A stretch of DNA of 64,000 nt from Haemonchus contortus (GCA_000469685.2 LS997566.1:8910491-8974490); one strand, 5' to 3'; positions 45,991-60,439 are shown, counted from the first letter of the stretch. A program made the numbers and translations. Notes: a model not told the origin generated them from the letters alone.

Positions 45991-48116
45991 TTGCCCTACA
46001 TCACCTCCATCCCGCTATCTAACATAAGGGACTTCAATTAGCAAGAAAATATGCTAAGTAAATCTTGAATGACTGAGTTCACAAATGTTGGCTGGAAATT
46101 GCTCAATCCGCTAATTGAAGGCACATAATCGCGCGACAACGAATTATCCCTCGAGGGTTGAGAAAAAACTATTTTTCATCTATGGCTGTTATATGACGTC
46201 AGTAGTAACACTGCTCGTTCGGGATCCCTTACTAATATGTGTGTAATGAACCAATAAGATTTCAGAAACGAGGATTTTGCGAATGAATGCTGATAAGAAT
46301 CAAGGATTCCCCAAATCAGCTGAGTGGGAGAGAGCTTTCTAAATACGTGACAAGTAGTGCTGGAGGAGCAGGCCACTGACTGGCTACCGGATGTCCATAC
46401 ATTGCCCAATAAACATTGGAAAGTAATCGGACAAAGGTGAACGATATCCTTCTATGGTAGGAAAGCACTTCAGCCTGCCCTCCATAGAGCTGCAACAATA
46501 GGGTTGCCCAATGCTTGTATGCGAGTGCCCTCTGTTGACTTTAATGCAGCCGACACGGAAAGCAGCTTGAGGATGAGCCTGCACTCATAGATGAAAGTGA
46601 AATTCTACAAAATTTAACCAGTACGAGCCTCACCAGTAATTGGCTTTTTTAGATCCAATTTTTCCGATTTAGCTGAACCGATCCTGGTTTTCCAAAAAAG
46701 GATATAAAATAGCATCGCACTCAGAGATAGAAATATTGGAAGTAACGTCGGAAGTAAACGCAGATCTGTAGCAACCGCATCTCTCAAAAGAGGTAAGGGA
46801 GCTAACACCGCCTTCCTCTCGAGCTTTACACCTGTTGTCATGAGGATACAACGACACGACCCTCGAGGGGCTCCAAGGGAAAGCCTGGACTGATTTTATT
46901 ACTTAATATTGGAATTTACATAGAACTGAATTTATATATACTTAAATTTTTTCAATTTTTTTTATTTCGCTGAAAATAAGTTTTTTTCAGCGCTAGAGCT
47001 CCAGTATTTTTTACTTCTCTTACGCAAGTACGTTGAATCCTTAAATGGTATCGGAAGTATGTGCCACTGTGGATAATCAAATGCTTCTACGATCCTGAAT
47101 AAAAACATTAGGCGTGGCGTACATCTCAGGGTTTATCCCCAACGGCTCTTCGGCGTTGAATCCTTCATAAAGGCATTGCATTTGGAACCTTTTAAAAGCA
47201 ATAATTTATTTAGCATAGATTATCTTGGAGAATAGGCATTTCCCCCAAATTACCTCCCAATCACGAGCGTAACCAAAGGGATTTGTTTCCTTTGAGTGAC
47301 AATGCAACCCTTTTCCCAAAATCCGCCAGCTTTTAATGAAAATATTTCGGGCAATAATCGTAAGCTTCAGAAGAAAGAAAAACGTTTTGCTAAACGAGGT
47401 ACATCAAAAGCATCGCCGATCCAGGCTTATAAAGCTTTTAAGAAACCAGACGTATGTATACCCATTCAATGGCCATTGCCTTGGATAAATGGCAAGGCTA
47501 AAAGAAATTCTGAATTCTATAATACAGGTACAGACTGCCAGCTCCTTTCGAACCCATTGAACCGAGGACACATACAACCAAACTGTACTTGGCGAGTTTG
47601 CTAGGCACTATCGTTTATACTAATCGAAAATTACAGCTAAACACTGGACTTGACGTTGTCGCATCCCCGAGCGTGAAGACGTCAACTCTATGGGCTATGG
47701 TATACTGTGAGACCGTATACGGTATCACTAGAGTAGTTATTTAAGTGTATACATAACTCTTTATTTTTACTCACCTCGGCTCTGAAACACCATCCAATGC
47801 AGAAGTTTGAGCATTATCTATACATCCTTCCACATCTCCTTATTAGGTAGAGCGCGGCAGAGAATCCAACGAAATTTAAGAATAGATGTATGTACCTATA
47901 CAAAGTTAACTGTTATCAAAATTACTCTTCGCTATGATATCATTGCAATTAGCTAACTAATGAGTAACTCTGATATTGGCTGGAGAAAAAATGGCTTGGC
48001 TCATTTTTTACGAGGACCCAGTCATCTTTCTGAGCGTCGTCATGCTAAAATCCTGCTCATGTTGCTCACGTAGACTAAAGTGGGCGAAGCGCTCCATAGG
48101 CCCTATAAAGTAATTT
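45991..48116. other. Stretch with no supported gene
   Basis: Some minus-strand frames near 46200-46860 look partly membrane-like (LPIFLSLSAMLFYILFW), but no exon chain could be built. A 102-codon + strand frame at 47296-47604 has no recognisable domain. Confidence 0.4.
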
Positions 48117-48240
48117 TTACATAGTGTAATAGAATTTGCTGCGAGATTCCCTCCTTATAACATCTACGGTGATTCTGACAGCTCCTGCAGAATAAGATGT
48201 GCGTTCTCCTATTCCATCTGATTCCAGAACTGAAGAGTTG
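48117..48240 (-). other. Possible terminal MEMO exon
   Basis: On the minus strand GERTSYSAGAVRITVDV resembles the MEMO C-terminal SSVSYAAGA-type motif, after an acceptor CTCTTCAG. It would need a phase-1 donor, whereas exon 9 appears to end in phase 0, so an extra small exon or coincidence is needed. Confidence 0.3.
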
Positions 48241-48409
48241 AAAATGAACGTCTGGTGGATGAATAACAGAAAGGCGGAAGGCCTTCTTTCATATGCGACT
48301 ATGTGGCAGAGAACAATGGTGCTTTCGACCCATACATGATCGGCAAAGATAGAACCTGACGCACTGAAATCAGAATCAACTGGACCTCGATTACTTCGAT
48401 GAGTCACGA

Positions 48410-50654
48410 TTGGGGGATAGTCATCACTGCCTCAAATATCCCTCACTCTTCAGAAGTCTTTGCTCTTAAAATATAGTATTCGAATCTTTGACTGGGAATG
48501 GCAGGTATTTTTCGGAATTATTGACCACACCGGTTCTTTAACCACTTTTCATTTACAAGCCGTAGGCTCTACAGAACCCCATCCCATTAAAAGGTAATAG
48601 GAATTTTCCCAAATCACCGAAATCCCTTCTTCCCTCGTATTCTTTGAATAGGCATATTGGGCACTTATTCGGCTATCGCTACCTGTAGAACCTTTCTATG
48701 CATAAAATATTTATGAATTCCCTTTTGAAAAGAAAAAAATACTGCGAGAACTTTGATGCTTCTTTTATGTATTGGCTTTGATCGTTTTCTGAAGCCATCC
48801 CATCAAACAAAGTGCACCATTTTTTCGATCAGCAGCTGTATCAAACCCGAATGGCGTCATTAAATCCCACTCTGTTGTCTTTCAAAGTTATTCCAATAAA
48901 ACTTTACTATTACATATCACATCTTGAGAAAGAAACGGGTAGGTATGATATCCTAAAACGAAAATACAGTATCATTCTCAAAACGCCTAGTCTCGAAGTA
49001 AATACGAAGAAGCCATTATGAAGGAGAAAACACACTTAAAGGCACCGAATAAGAAAAAGCTACGGACGCAAGACAGCCGACTGGATATCATATGAGAGGT
49101 TAGCAGAGACTCGCAGAAGTGATTCAATTTCTCGTCAAATACGAAACAAAAAATCTAATGTAATGACAATACATATACAATTTTTCTTTGACATAAACGT
49201 TATCACTGAACTGATTGATGAAGGCGCGATGATTGGGATAGAAAACTGAGAAGGAAAACATGACGTACAGAAGTGAAATCAGTGAGTTGCTTCCAAAATA
49301 CAATAAACAAAAGTAGAGCGAAAGAAACTGTGAAAAACATATGAGACCCATTATTTCGGGTGCATGAATAAAGCACCGGCAGCATATGAGACGGACGAAT
49401 CATTGACACTTCTCGCCTGAAATTATTCATTGCAAGACCAACGAGAATTTTGGACAATTGAATAACGACGAAAATCAAAATTAAATTTTTGAAGGCATGA
49501 AATCAATAAGAAGCTAAATATTATGAAAAAATACTGTCTCGAACTTGCACCTGTACCGTTAATCCCACAAAAAAACGGAGAAAAGTATACGCAGTTCACA
49601 TCTAACGATCAGCGGTGGACCATCAGTCGACTCTACTGACACAGTATCCTACTGCTAGGACCAAAATGCGAGATTGCCGCACGCGCCCATGCACCGCTAC
49701 CCAATCAGACCTGGCAGGTAACTTAACTGCTTACTCCTGACCTACCCAGGTCGCCTAGCTCTTTGACTTGCGATTGGAGATGTACAAGAGACCGCAGTTC
49801 CTGATTTCGTACAAGCGATAAGTCTTGGCTGCCAACTTATATCGGAAAAACTTGAGCGACAGCACCATGTCCCGAAAAGAAACCACTATCTGGAGTGGCC
49901 AGCGTCGAATCCAAGCTAACATTACACCCTCATCCCTCCACACCCGCCCTCGTTACAGTATGAAATAATAGGATTACTGCAGTGGTATATTCTACCTAAC
50001 CCCCTAAAATAGGGTAGCATTCAAGCGGCCTCATTCTTTTTCTCGATCTAAAAGAGCGATGGATGGGAAGGGACGTGTAGCTTTATAGCTAAACGCGCAT
50101 TCATGACATGATGTATGCCAACATCAAAAAGAAAGAAAATACAGCGCAGCTTAGGGACAAAAATGAAAAAAAAAGAACTTTTGTTCACAAACATTAAGCG
50201 AAGCCCATTCGGATGGCAATAAAACTGACTGCCCTCTCAAGTGACTCTACCATTATTGACATTCACAATAACCCCGAAGAAAATCTGTGTTGCATGCTCA
50301 GCTTCCATGACAATTTGTCAAGCATAAGGCAAAGTACAAATGAACTAGCATACACAAGCAATGACACAATAATTGCAAAGCGTTTTCGTGCTTATTTCAA
50401 TAATCATACATCAAACAGATTGGTTCGTTCTAAGAAACGCATAAATCACTATCCACCATCTCAGCCGACAAAAAAATTTGTCGTAGCCTCATGCAAGGGT
50501 AACATATCTGCTTCCATAAAAAAGCGTAAAGAATGTCTCTCGCTTATTAGTTACTGCACAAGAAATAGCCGAAATGTGAAGTAATCAAAACAAAAATTTT
50601 GACAAAAGCTAAAGGTGCTTGCTGTGCCTCGTCAAAAATCGCGAGTCAGAGATA
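48410..50654. other. Stretch with no supported gene
   Basis: Includes a 123-codon + strand frame at 50213-50584 with no domain. Sequence near 49676 briefly resembles the start of the 230-bp repeat (GCCGCACGCG), but the similarity does not continue. Confidence 0.4.
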
Positions 50655-51162
50655 CAGTAGTGCACAAAAGTATTCGGCGAAATGCTTCTTTAGTTATAAT
50701 TTTCAGTCGTAACTTCTTTCCTACTGGATCTAATCGAGCGAAATTTCAATATGTGTAACATTGGTGTAGTGTGAATATTTACCACTATTAACCTGCAATC
50801 TGATCATGTTCCAGATATCCAAAAGGGCTTGAACAAAAAATCTACAGAAAATACGAATGGTGGTCCTTCTAGGAGTCCTTTCCTTTTTGCCATGTCTTAA
50901 CTGTACGAGCACTAATGTCGAACCCAGAAGAGAAGAAAAACGTATTCAAGGTCGCAATAACTGCAGACGTCACAAACTTGCTTTCAGCACAGTCTACAAA
51001 CGCCTCCCCATTCATATGTGGATATGGCTGTTTTGCAATCAAGTAGTGTTGGACATTGTAAAATATGCTTCAGCTAAACATATCAAAATTTCATGTGATT
51101 TGCTCTTCTGGGAAAAAAGTTACGGCAAGTTAAAGTTGGCCGAATACTTTTGAGCGCTACTG
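50655..51162. mobile_element. Short TIR element, 508 bp (MITE-like)
   Basis: Ends CAGTAGTGCACAAAAGTATT and the complement of CAGTAGCGCTCAAAAGTATT, continuing CGGC on both sides, with TA at 50653-50654 and 51163-51164. Typical of Tc1/mariner termini. No catalytic block is recognisable inside. It sits just downstream of MEMO exon 9. Confidence 0.88.
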
Positions 51163-51204
51163 TAGCTTAAATCATAACTGAAAAAGAAGCCGTCTTACGC
51201 AAAC

Positions 51205-54200
51205 CTTATTCGACTGAGAATACTTCAGAAAACGGAATTCGTGGGTATGATTGTTCATCATCCTGAAGTGTTCCGCAGCCTAAATAGGGAGATTTTGTAT
51301 AGATATTAATAAAAAGGGACCATAAATAACAGTTTATGTAAGTGAATGCATTGAATACTCTCAACAGCAGCGTGAAAGCTCGATATGAAAGACTTATTTG
51401 AGAATTCCTTCATCGTCATTGGATTGTTGAGACAATCTTGAAAATGAACGAAGGGTCTGCCGATGCCAAAGTCGACTCTACTCTAGTTCATCGGCTTTGG
51501 GCCAAATGAAAGTGGTCAGTAACGTGCCAGAGCAACCTCACCTATTTGACTCCCTTGGGACACCGGAAGAAGTTAGTTCTACGAAGTAATATAATAACTT
51601 GCTTGAGTAGTGGCTGGCTATCGCAATATCCATCGTTTACAGAAGGCGTGAGAACTTGAAGCGGGCGGCCGATATAACAATCAGGGGAAGGAAGGGAATA
51701 TTGATTCAAACAAAAAACGAACATTAAGTCCGGCTAATGTAATTCTAATCGCGAAATAACCATTAAAACAGCGTGAGTAGTGTGTAGCTAGCGCCTTATA
51801 GCATCAATATTCCACTAATAAATGCCACTCTAAGGCTAGCAGTACTAGGAGAAAAAATTTCATCGCAGAGTGAATTTTAGTTTTCGTGAATGTTTTCATA
51901 GTCCGATTATACCATATCGATCAGATCAGAGGCCACAGATGGAGGAAACCGTGTGCGGGTTGCGCGCGAAGTAAAAACAAGTGCAATTTCTTTTTGGACC
52001 GGATGTGCTTTAAAGGTTCCGTTTAGCTGTGATGCAGGTGAAATAGAGTTAACGCCCACATCCACTTCGAGAACTAAGTCAAGCCGAGACTAATTAACTC
52101 AATCACGATGGATCTCTTTCAAAAGAGCAGTTTTGAATCCAGAGGAAGGAACCATTCCTCCTTTTTAAACATACCTGAAGCATGACTGTGATCGGATTCC
52201 TGCCGCAAATCGTATTTTGAGTTCGCTTCAGGTAGTCGTTGAATATTTGTGGATTTAATGTCTCTATAGCATCCATACCCTAAATTATAACAATTGACAC
52301 TTTTTGATGACAAAGCCATAAAGCATTACAACACTTATTGATAGCCAACCCACATCTCTATCGAGTTGAGTAATCTGCTCATAGATGGCAAGACCGCTGT
52401 TCGGATTATGAGGAGCAAAGTGAAAACGATTACCTTAACAATTGTTTGAATGGCAAAGAAAGTGAACAAAGTCATCTATAAAACAAACCCCAGTGACAGA
52501 AGTCAGACGATATAACAAATAGGTTACGCGGATTCTCCAAGTAATTGGCAAATATCTTCCCATATGCCTGTTGCTTGGGAGGTGTTAAGGAGCCGACTAA
52601 GACCGGTATTATGGTCACATTAGGATTTCTGAAACAAGGAAGCTTTCGAAAGCGAGACATGATTGTTTGGAAATCATCTAGAATCTAATAAAACTAATTC
52701 AGAAATACGCCTTCACTTTTCTTCTATCCTTGAGTATTCCGCTCGTTTGGCATGAGTCTATCAAAGTCTCAGATTTGCTCCGTGTTTCTTTTTGCTTCCT
52801 CGCTCCTTATCGCTTCCGAGCCATTCGCAAAGCATCACGTCCTCTTCCTCTAGGCTGAGCTTCGATCCAAGGCGTGAAGCGCTGCTTGAGTTCTTGACAG
52901 GTTCTTTTGATTCTCCTCCTGATTCTTCGCTGTTACTCACTTCGCGATTCTTTTTCGGCCTTTTCACAGATGTATGCAATAGCAATGCGTATGCGTATTT
53001 TATAATATGACGATAATGGTCTCGCTAAGGTGACGGTCAATATTAAGGGGCAGGCACAGGCCCACACCCATGCATTACGTGTCCCAACTTAGATGTCAAT
53101 AATGAAATAGAACGTTAAAGAGAATTACGAAGCGGATGATACAAAAAAGCCTTAACCAACAGATAAATATAAAAAACTCCCAAATATTACGATGTGATTA
53201 GAGTGCAACCAGATAATCAAGTGTGATCGGGAAACGATCCAGATTTGTAGAACGATATTTAAGGGCCTTGTGGAGGCTCATTTGGTGGAGCATAAGAACA
53301 AAGCCATCTCTGAGAGCATTGGAAGCAGCGAGGAAAATTAGAAGGATAAACAAAACGAGATTGAAAATGGTAACGTGGTAACGACGCTTTGATTTTTCTA
53401 TCGCGAGCGTGTTACATGCGTTCCCGATTGCTTGCTCATACGTTCGAATCTTCGCTAACTTCTACCGTGCCCTGAAAACTTCTCAGAGTCCGGCAAATAT
53501 TGTCAGAACTTTGGTGAGGTGTCGTAGAGATTACATGAGATCGTAAATTTTCCGATGCCAGTCTCTAGCTACGAGAGGATACGAGAGAGGGCGGGTGGGT
53601 GAGGTGAAATATAAATCAGCAAGTAAAGACTTTGTTCCACCGAGGTAAAAGCACAATAGATTTCTAACAGAAAACATGCGCTATGGAAAATCAAACCGTA
53701 GGAGAACCACTGAGAACAGTACGATCTAGACTATTGAATAAGACAAGCCCACTTGGACTTAGCGAAAGGTTTGTTATAGAAACAATTACTATCATCACAA
53801 AATCGGAAAAGCGAAGCTAATTATGAACACAATAGTTGAGGTGCTTACCCTTCCATAACCTTGGCAATGAACGGCATTTGCATCTCAATACTGTGTTCCG
53901 CCTCCTCATCACTCCTGTCCATAAGATCGAATTGACGTGTGGCTCGTAGTTCATCATTAACTGAAAACAATGATTCTTTTCCGAAACACTGCAAAATACG
54001 GGCATATTCGAGGCAATATGATAAGTACATAACGTTTTAAATACATGAAACAATTGCTCAGCCTTCAGCACATTTCGAATCAGCCATTGTTCACCGAGCG
54101 GCTGTTCAGGTCTCAAAATAAATACTTAGAGATGTACCAATTACACGAGTGCTACGCTGCGAAACACTCGTACATTGCCTCAAAAGCTAAAGAAACCCCC

Positions 54201-56033
54201 CTAGAAAAGGTTTTCAAGGGGTAACGGTGATAATGGATGAACCAAAGAGAAGCTATGTATTGGACTTTGAAAAAAAACAATCCGAGAAAAGGGTACGTTA
54301 GCAGCATGTTTATACTGCTGGAAAATGGCTACAATAATGTACGTGTATGTACTAGCAGTTGACTTTCCCAAAACATGGCTGGCCAAGCAGGTTAGAGGAA
54401 AAAGTAAGAAGGCAGTTATCCGACGAGACAACTGACTTGTCGTTTATCGTATTGCCTATGAAAAGCGAAGGACAAGCAAAGAAAAATGTTCAATGAACGG
54501 ATCATACATCGAAGACTCAAACAACCTCAGATAAATGTAAAAGAGCATGAAACAAAGACGAATATGGACGATAAAAATAGCACTAAAAACCATGAAGAGC
54601 TAGTACCAGTCACGACAATTCTCCATAAAAGGTTTCGAAAGCTCAAACGATGATGTATATACAGCACTCAGGAAAGGAAATTACGTACAGAAGTTAAAAC
54701 GCTGCACATGGCGCAGTTTGCGGTTTACTTAATGTGGAGGTGATCTGCACTGGTTCAGTAATGAACGGTTTGGAAAAAGGAGATGTTTAGGGGTATCGAA
54801 ACGTCCAAAAACCAAAACTAGCCCAATATCAGTATTATTGGGAAAAAATCCTGATTCCCACGTCACCGACTTCCACGACTAGACTATTGATTACCTGTTA
54901 TCTCTTCTTTCTCTTTCACCTGGACCGAATTATAGCAAGCTTTGCCTTAGAAAGAAGTTAAGGACAAACCTTCCATATCAATGTGCAAGTCGCCAATTGG
55001 TGTACGATATTTACTACAAGTAGTAAGAGCACATCCATTTAGGCAGACAACGTGGGACGGTCCTAATACGAAGACGCGATCACTAAAATCGGGCAACTCT
55101 GTTATTTTTGAAAATGATGGAAATAAAAACAACGAACACAATCGATAATGACCAAAGTATAAGAGAAAGGGAACAAACAGCTCTGAGTCGATGAAACAGA
55201 AATACATACACATTTTCAGGCACGATTTGCTTGAAGGCATGAGCTGCAGTATCTCCACAATATGAATATCCAGCATGTCTGAAAAGTGAGAATGTTTAAC
55301 GTTCAGTAACTAACGGCGATTTATTATAGGGTTTGCTCTGTTTCATCGAGTGTTGTATGCAATATCATTTGTTGATAACTTGTTCATATGAACCATGTAA
55401 TTAAAATAATACGGGAACAACCGTTTTGGAGTCCCCACGGATTACTTAACGATCAAGCAAAACATCTATGAAGAAAACTTGTATGAGTTCATTCATGTAG
55501 TTTTCTGATATTCGTCATTCCTAATATACAAAAGTTTCGTAAAAAGAATAACCAGATAATCAAGCATGAGAAAAGCCATTAGAAAGGGCACTTATTTATA
55601 GATAAAACCAGGGAAACAAGCAAGTCTGCATCTCTCTTCTAGGGCTTCTCACATATACAAAAACCCTGCTAAGCTCAACTTATAAGCAGGTCAGTAAGGC
55701 CTGCAGCTGGAGGTTTTGCAATAAACATGAAAAACGTACGGTGAGACTATTGCTCTTGCTGCACCAACGCGATCGCCGGCAGCGTCCAGCCATCGACTTA
55801 TTTGACGGTCTAGCTCCTTAGGATTACTGGAATACCACGACCCTGGAACAATTCGAGCTTTAACTACAACGCAAAGACACGCAATACTCTATTTCTTGGA
55901 AAGTCAAACGAATTAGGAGAAAAATTTTAAAACACAATAAATGATAATATGAAAACTTTCGGTATTGCATGAGTAAAGCACCTGCATGAGAAGCTGCACG
56001 AGCCATTCCATGACCATATCCATTAGTTGACAT
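51205..56033 (-). CDS. memo-1: MEMO1-family protein, terminal exon unresolved
   Basis: Nine exons in matching phase: 56033-55982, 55842-55740, 55278-55212, 55096-54970, 53960-53849, 52628-52489, 52433-52354, 52279-52175, 51279-51205 (287 codons). The protein follows MEMO1 throughout: [97 protein letters not shown] and [10 protein letters not shown]. The His residues in SHAG, PHAG and EHSIEM and the Cys in DFCHWG match the family's vestigial metal site. MEMO proteins act in cytoskeletal/redox signalling and insulin-related control in worms. The last 15-25 residues are missing. A MEMO-like TSYSAGAVRI stretch lies far downstream at about 48117-48235, but its splice phase does not fit exon 9. Confidence 0.92.
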
Positions 56034-58521
56034 CTTCTTCTCGTTAGATTCTAAAAAAAACATTCTGAGTGATATAACGGGTGGAAATGTGTAATCTAAT
56101 TAGAAGAGCTAACGCTATTTCTTATTCAAAATGAAACCTTAATGCCTAAGCAAAAATCCCAACCAATTTGGCAATTATTCAGCTGTAAATGAAAGAATAT
56201 TCTGGATAATTCCTTTTCCATTTGCTATTTATACTGCCAACGCTGATCGATAGAGTTGATAATAAGCTCTTTTTCTCGAAATCCTTATCAGAAGACTGTT
56301 ATTGTACAAAAACTTCTGCACACCTTCATGATGGAATCGAATCTATCAAACATGAGGTACATATGAATATCAGGAGCTCAGGTGTTACTGCACTAACCCG
56401 CCAGAAGAACTAACCCGCCACTTACTATAAAAAAGTGTGGCCAACCAAGATTTCCCATCTGTCTCAACAGATCCGAATACGACCCAACACATGGTAAACT
56501 GAATATTCTTAGTCAAATGAGCGAAGCAGGGTTCATAGTTGACAGGCACAAAATGTTAGTACACAAACTTGATTCTTACAGTAGCCTTAAGGTGTTTTAA
56601 AATGCGATGCCGCAATATTTCAAAGGAGCATATTTTATTCTCGGACATAACCTTATTCGAATTCACAACCCCTCAACCCGTTATATTCAAGTCGTATTGA
56701 AAGGACCTCGTCGAGCTCGGACCCGTTGCCGGGCTACTGTATGGGCAGGGTCTTCGTAATAAATTTCCTTACTTGTTCATAGTGTACTGGAGGGAGAAGG
56801 TGGAAAGATCCCGGGCAATCTTCTCCACGGAGCTAGATACAACTTATAGGATAGCTAAGATTTCGGTACGATAGGTGATCAACCTACTAAACCGACATAG
56901 AACTAAAAAACCCAAGCAGACCGGTCACGTAAAACGAATCTAATCATACTGCCAAAAAACTTCTTACCCCCTCTTTGCCAACTTACCACAACGATTCACA
57001 CGGTAGCAACCGTTCTTAGGGCATCTTCACACATCAACTGCCTCTGACCAAATTTGCACATCGAAATGAAGAAATGGTTAAGCGCATATCAGATAATACT
57101 TTTCCCAATCACTGTTGAATGGGAGATTTTTAGGATGGACTAGGCCTGCCTGATTCACTGAGAAAGTGCCCTAAAATTACGGCATGGTTTCCGCATGCTC
57201 TTCTCACTTTCTTTTTCAAAATTCATTGCAGTGAGGTACGAGCTTTTAAAACGGAATTAACAATGAAATTTTAAATATATGCACATCTGATTTCATTATG
57301 CAATTGAAATAAAATGAAGTAAAACAATAGGATTCCTAAGGAAACTTCAATTTTGGCATCCGTAACAAACTAGAAGCAAGTGGGAGCCAAAAGCGCTCAG
57401 TAAGCACAGGTCGTGAAAACATTTGAAGTTTTTTTACTTGACAGTGCGTCAGTAATGAACAGTTTTACACATCTAGAAAATCCTCGCAATATAGTTATTA
57501 ACATGGGCGATGAAACAAACCATAAATGCTCACGAACCGCGCTCATTCATCGTATCTGTAAAAATGAAACAAACCAGGGGTTAACTCATTCCCAGAGAGT
57601 GAAATCATTAACATGAAATCATAACAAAAAGCCCAGTATACAGTGGAACAGGAAAGCATGATTACTTGAACTTTCTTTGAAAATTGATTATCCAGCTCTG
57701 ACGCCATATCCTTTCTTATGTTATTCTCACAAAAGATTCCCAGTGTATGGAGATAAGGTTTTATTTTACTGAAGTAAGCAATTACCTCTGCATGAAAACA
57801 TTCGTGATATTTAATTGAAATCGGAGTCCTGAATACTCCCAGTCAGAATTAGTAAGTGTATGGCATTAATCTGACGCGATCTCACCTAATGCCGTAAAAG
57901 TGGTGGCGTATTATACTTCAATTTTTATGAGCTACAAATGACAGCTTTTTGAGCAATTTTGAGGACAACGACAGCATTTAAGCTACGTTTTAAGTAAGTT
58001 ACGCTTTATCAACGGCGAAGATTGTATCGGAACATTGCTCAATTTTGGAAAATAGGCATGCATGTTTTATGCGAATAAATCATCTAAGCGCAAGTCAATT
58101 ATTTGGCATCATGTCAGCAGAAAATTCTAGCAAAATCAATGCTAGCAGGCTCATTCATGGATGTACACGAAAAGGCCAGATTCGAGTGGTCGAAATACCA
58201 AAGTCTCCAAGCCGATGCACCGCACAGTGCCAACAAAAGCAAAACCTCGGAAGTATAAAAAATTATTCCCCCTTGTATGAACAAAACGATGGCGATTGAG
58301 CTACAATCTTAGTAAAAATGGAAAACTGCATGCGAGAAACGTGCAAGAGTAGGCGGTTCCACCATTGCACCATCATCCTTTGAAACCCTGGTAACAATCG
58401 CAGACCGTTTCCAAGCAGATTCACCTTCGTGGAGTCGATGGTGAGAATGGGCAGGTCAAAACATAGCCCAAGACAGAATTGGGAGATGTATCGAGATAGC
58501 AGTTCATTATTTTATCGGATA
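56034..58521. other. Region upstream of MEMO, no gene recognised
   Basis: AT-rich, with only short domainless frames. It probably includes the MEMO promoter, but no core element was identified. Confidence 0.45.
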
Positions 58522-58670
58522 CATAAAGGATAAAAATAAAGTATTGGAGCGTTAACCAATTCTGTCTGATGGTTGCCCACGCATTCGAAATCCATTCAAA
58601 ATCGTAATGGCGTACTGAATGCGTGTGTGGCCTACACAATGACGTGCGGTGGACAGCCCCACAGGTCAAA
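58522..58670 (-). repeat. tRNA-derived SINE copy, 3' part
   Basis: Begins with the shared tail (AAAGTATTGGAGCGTTAACC), then CACGCATTCGAAATCCATTC and the GTGTGTGGCCTACACAATGA body. The head is missing. Confidence 0.7.
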
Positions 58671-60439
58671 TAAACATTCATAGTTCATTGCGATTTCGAA
58701 TGGAAGGCCTTTACGTGGGCGCATTCTTGTCTCAATTGAACAAACTCAAAAAAAAAGCTTGCTATTCGATTTTATACAAGAAATCACGTAATGCTGACAT
58801 CCCTACGTGTTCGTATCGCAGAAACAGCACCAAAGAGATAGTAGACCACCGCGATTTTCACCCATTAAGTTTCAAAACACATGTCTCAAAGGTTTCCCAT
58901 AAGGGTTCGAAGGACTACCTTGCAGTTGTAAGATCCTTTCATAGTCCCTGGTACGACTCTTCTGTATCAGCTGTGAGCATGATAAGACGAAGAAACCTAT
59001 TTACAGGGTATGTTAGAATACATCAGCTGCGTTTATACTTCATCACAGCGTCTGCAACTGCATAAGCTAATATTCGTAGGACGTGGAATTACAAATGAGA
59101 TACCCATTTGGTGAAATAGATGGTACTTTAAGGGACATGTCTTAATGGATTTCATAGGTAAACCGGTACGCACTACTACTCAGAACCTCGTCACTTCCGT
59201 TGCGTGCGGCTTCTGAAGAATGAAGAGGACAGACCGCTACGACTTTCACGAGGAAACATGTGCATGAAACTTACTTGAAACGAGAAATTTTCAATTGGAT
59301 TCATTGTAGTAAACAGTTAAGGGCAATTCAGAAATTCTAAACCTACTTGCATTATCGTGAGCGTTGCCCCTAACAGATGCCGTCAGTAATTGGGCGTATT
59401 GTGAGAAATCCCACGATAATCGGCATCTGATGATGTTGCCATTCAAAATGCCTCCGAAGATGGAATTGATTATGAGAACTAATTTTCTCGGTTCCCGTGG
59501 CAAGCCAACCGTTCATTACACCATATAAAATGTGCTATTCTATATGCTATCTTTTTGTGATGCTTATGAAGTAGGCGCTTAGAACCCTAATGCCACTATA
59601 ATGCATTTGAGAAGCCAAAAATATGCCATGTAGAGAGAGCTCTCTCAAGAATTCAACGAGGGACATAGATGTTTTGTTGTTGAAAAACGGCCGCTAAGGT
59701 TGTTGAGAACGACGGAGCGTTGTGACATCATCAAGTTGACGTGATTCCTAACAATCCGCAACCCTAAACCTCATTTTATGATAAAACTTATTTCTGACTA
59801 CGTGTTAAGATATGCGTCTGATAGTAGGGAATTAAGATGAGCGACTCGAACAGAACGGGCTAGGTCAATGGCTATTTGGAAACAGCCTTAGATTAGAACT
59901 AATATGAATCTTCAAACCTGTTGAACCAAAGAGCAATAGCCATTATAAAACCAATAAAAGAATTTAACACCTCAACCTCTTCCATTACTGCTGACATGAA
60001 CAATTTCTAAGTTTCAAAAACAAAAAAAAAAGAATCGAAGGAGGAATTGGGGCTTCAAAAAATTAACACCCGTCGAAAAATCAAAAAAAAATTCGTTAAT
60101 TTGAAAATTCTTCAAGAAAACCACTTTCACCTAGCGAAGGAATGATTGATAAAACGTATTAACCAGAAGGAACACTTTGCTATCGTATAGAGAATAGTAA
60201 AAATAAACCATGCTATGCCCAAACATTCGGGTGACCTGCTGCAACGGCTCTATCATTTAGGGAAAACAGCGGTTGCATACGTAGAAATGTGCCGAGGTTC
60301 ATCTCGGCTGAAGGAGAATTTACATTACCGAGAAAGCTTCACTTACATCATTTAGAAATCAGATATGCAGCAAACGCATTTGGTAAGATATGAAAAAACA
60401 TTGTGCAAAAACTTCGGAATGAAAAGAGCCATTACTCAC
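58671..60439. other. Stretch with no supported gene
   Basis: A 138-codon + strand frame at 58649-59065 overlaps the SINE and has no recognisable domain. Nothing else is supported. Confidence 0.4.

Noticed and set aside
46200..46860. Minus-strand frames with a membrane-like segment, considered as a transporter gene
   Set aside because: Only one hydrophobic stretch is convincing, neighbouring frames have stops, and no in-phase exon chain could be made.
47296..47604. 102-codon plus-strand frame rich in Lys/Asn/Pro
   Set aside because: Starts plausibly but matches no family and has no supporting exon or promoter context.
50213..50584. 123-codon plus-strand frame
   Set aside because: No recognisable motif; composition resembles translated AT-rich intergenic DNA.
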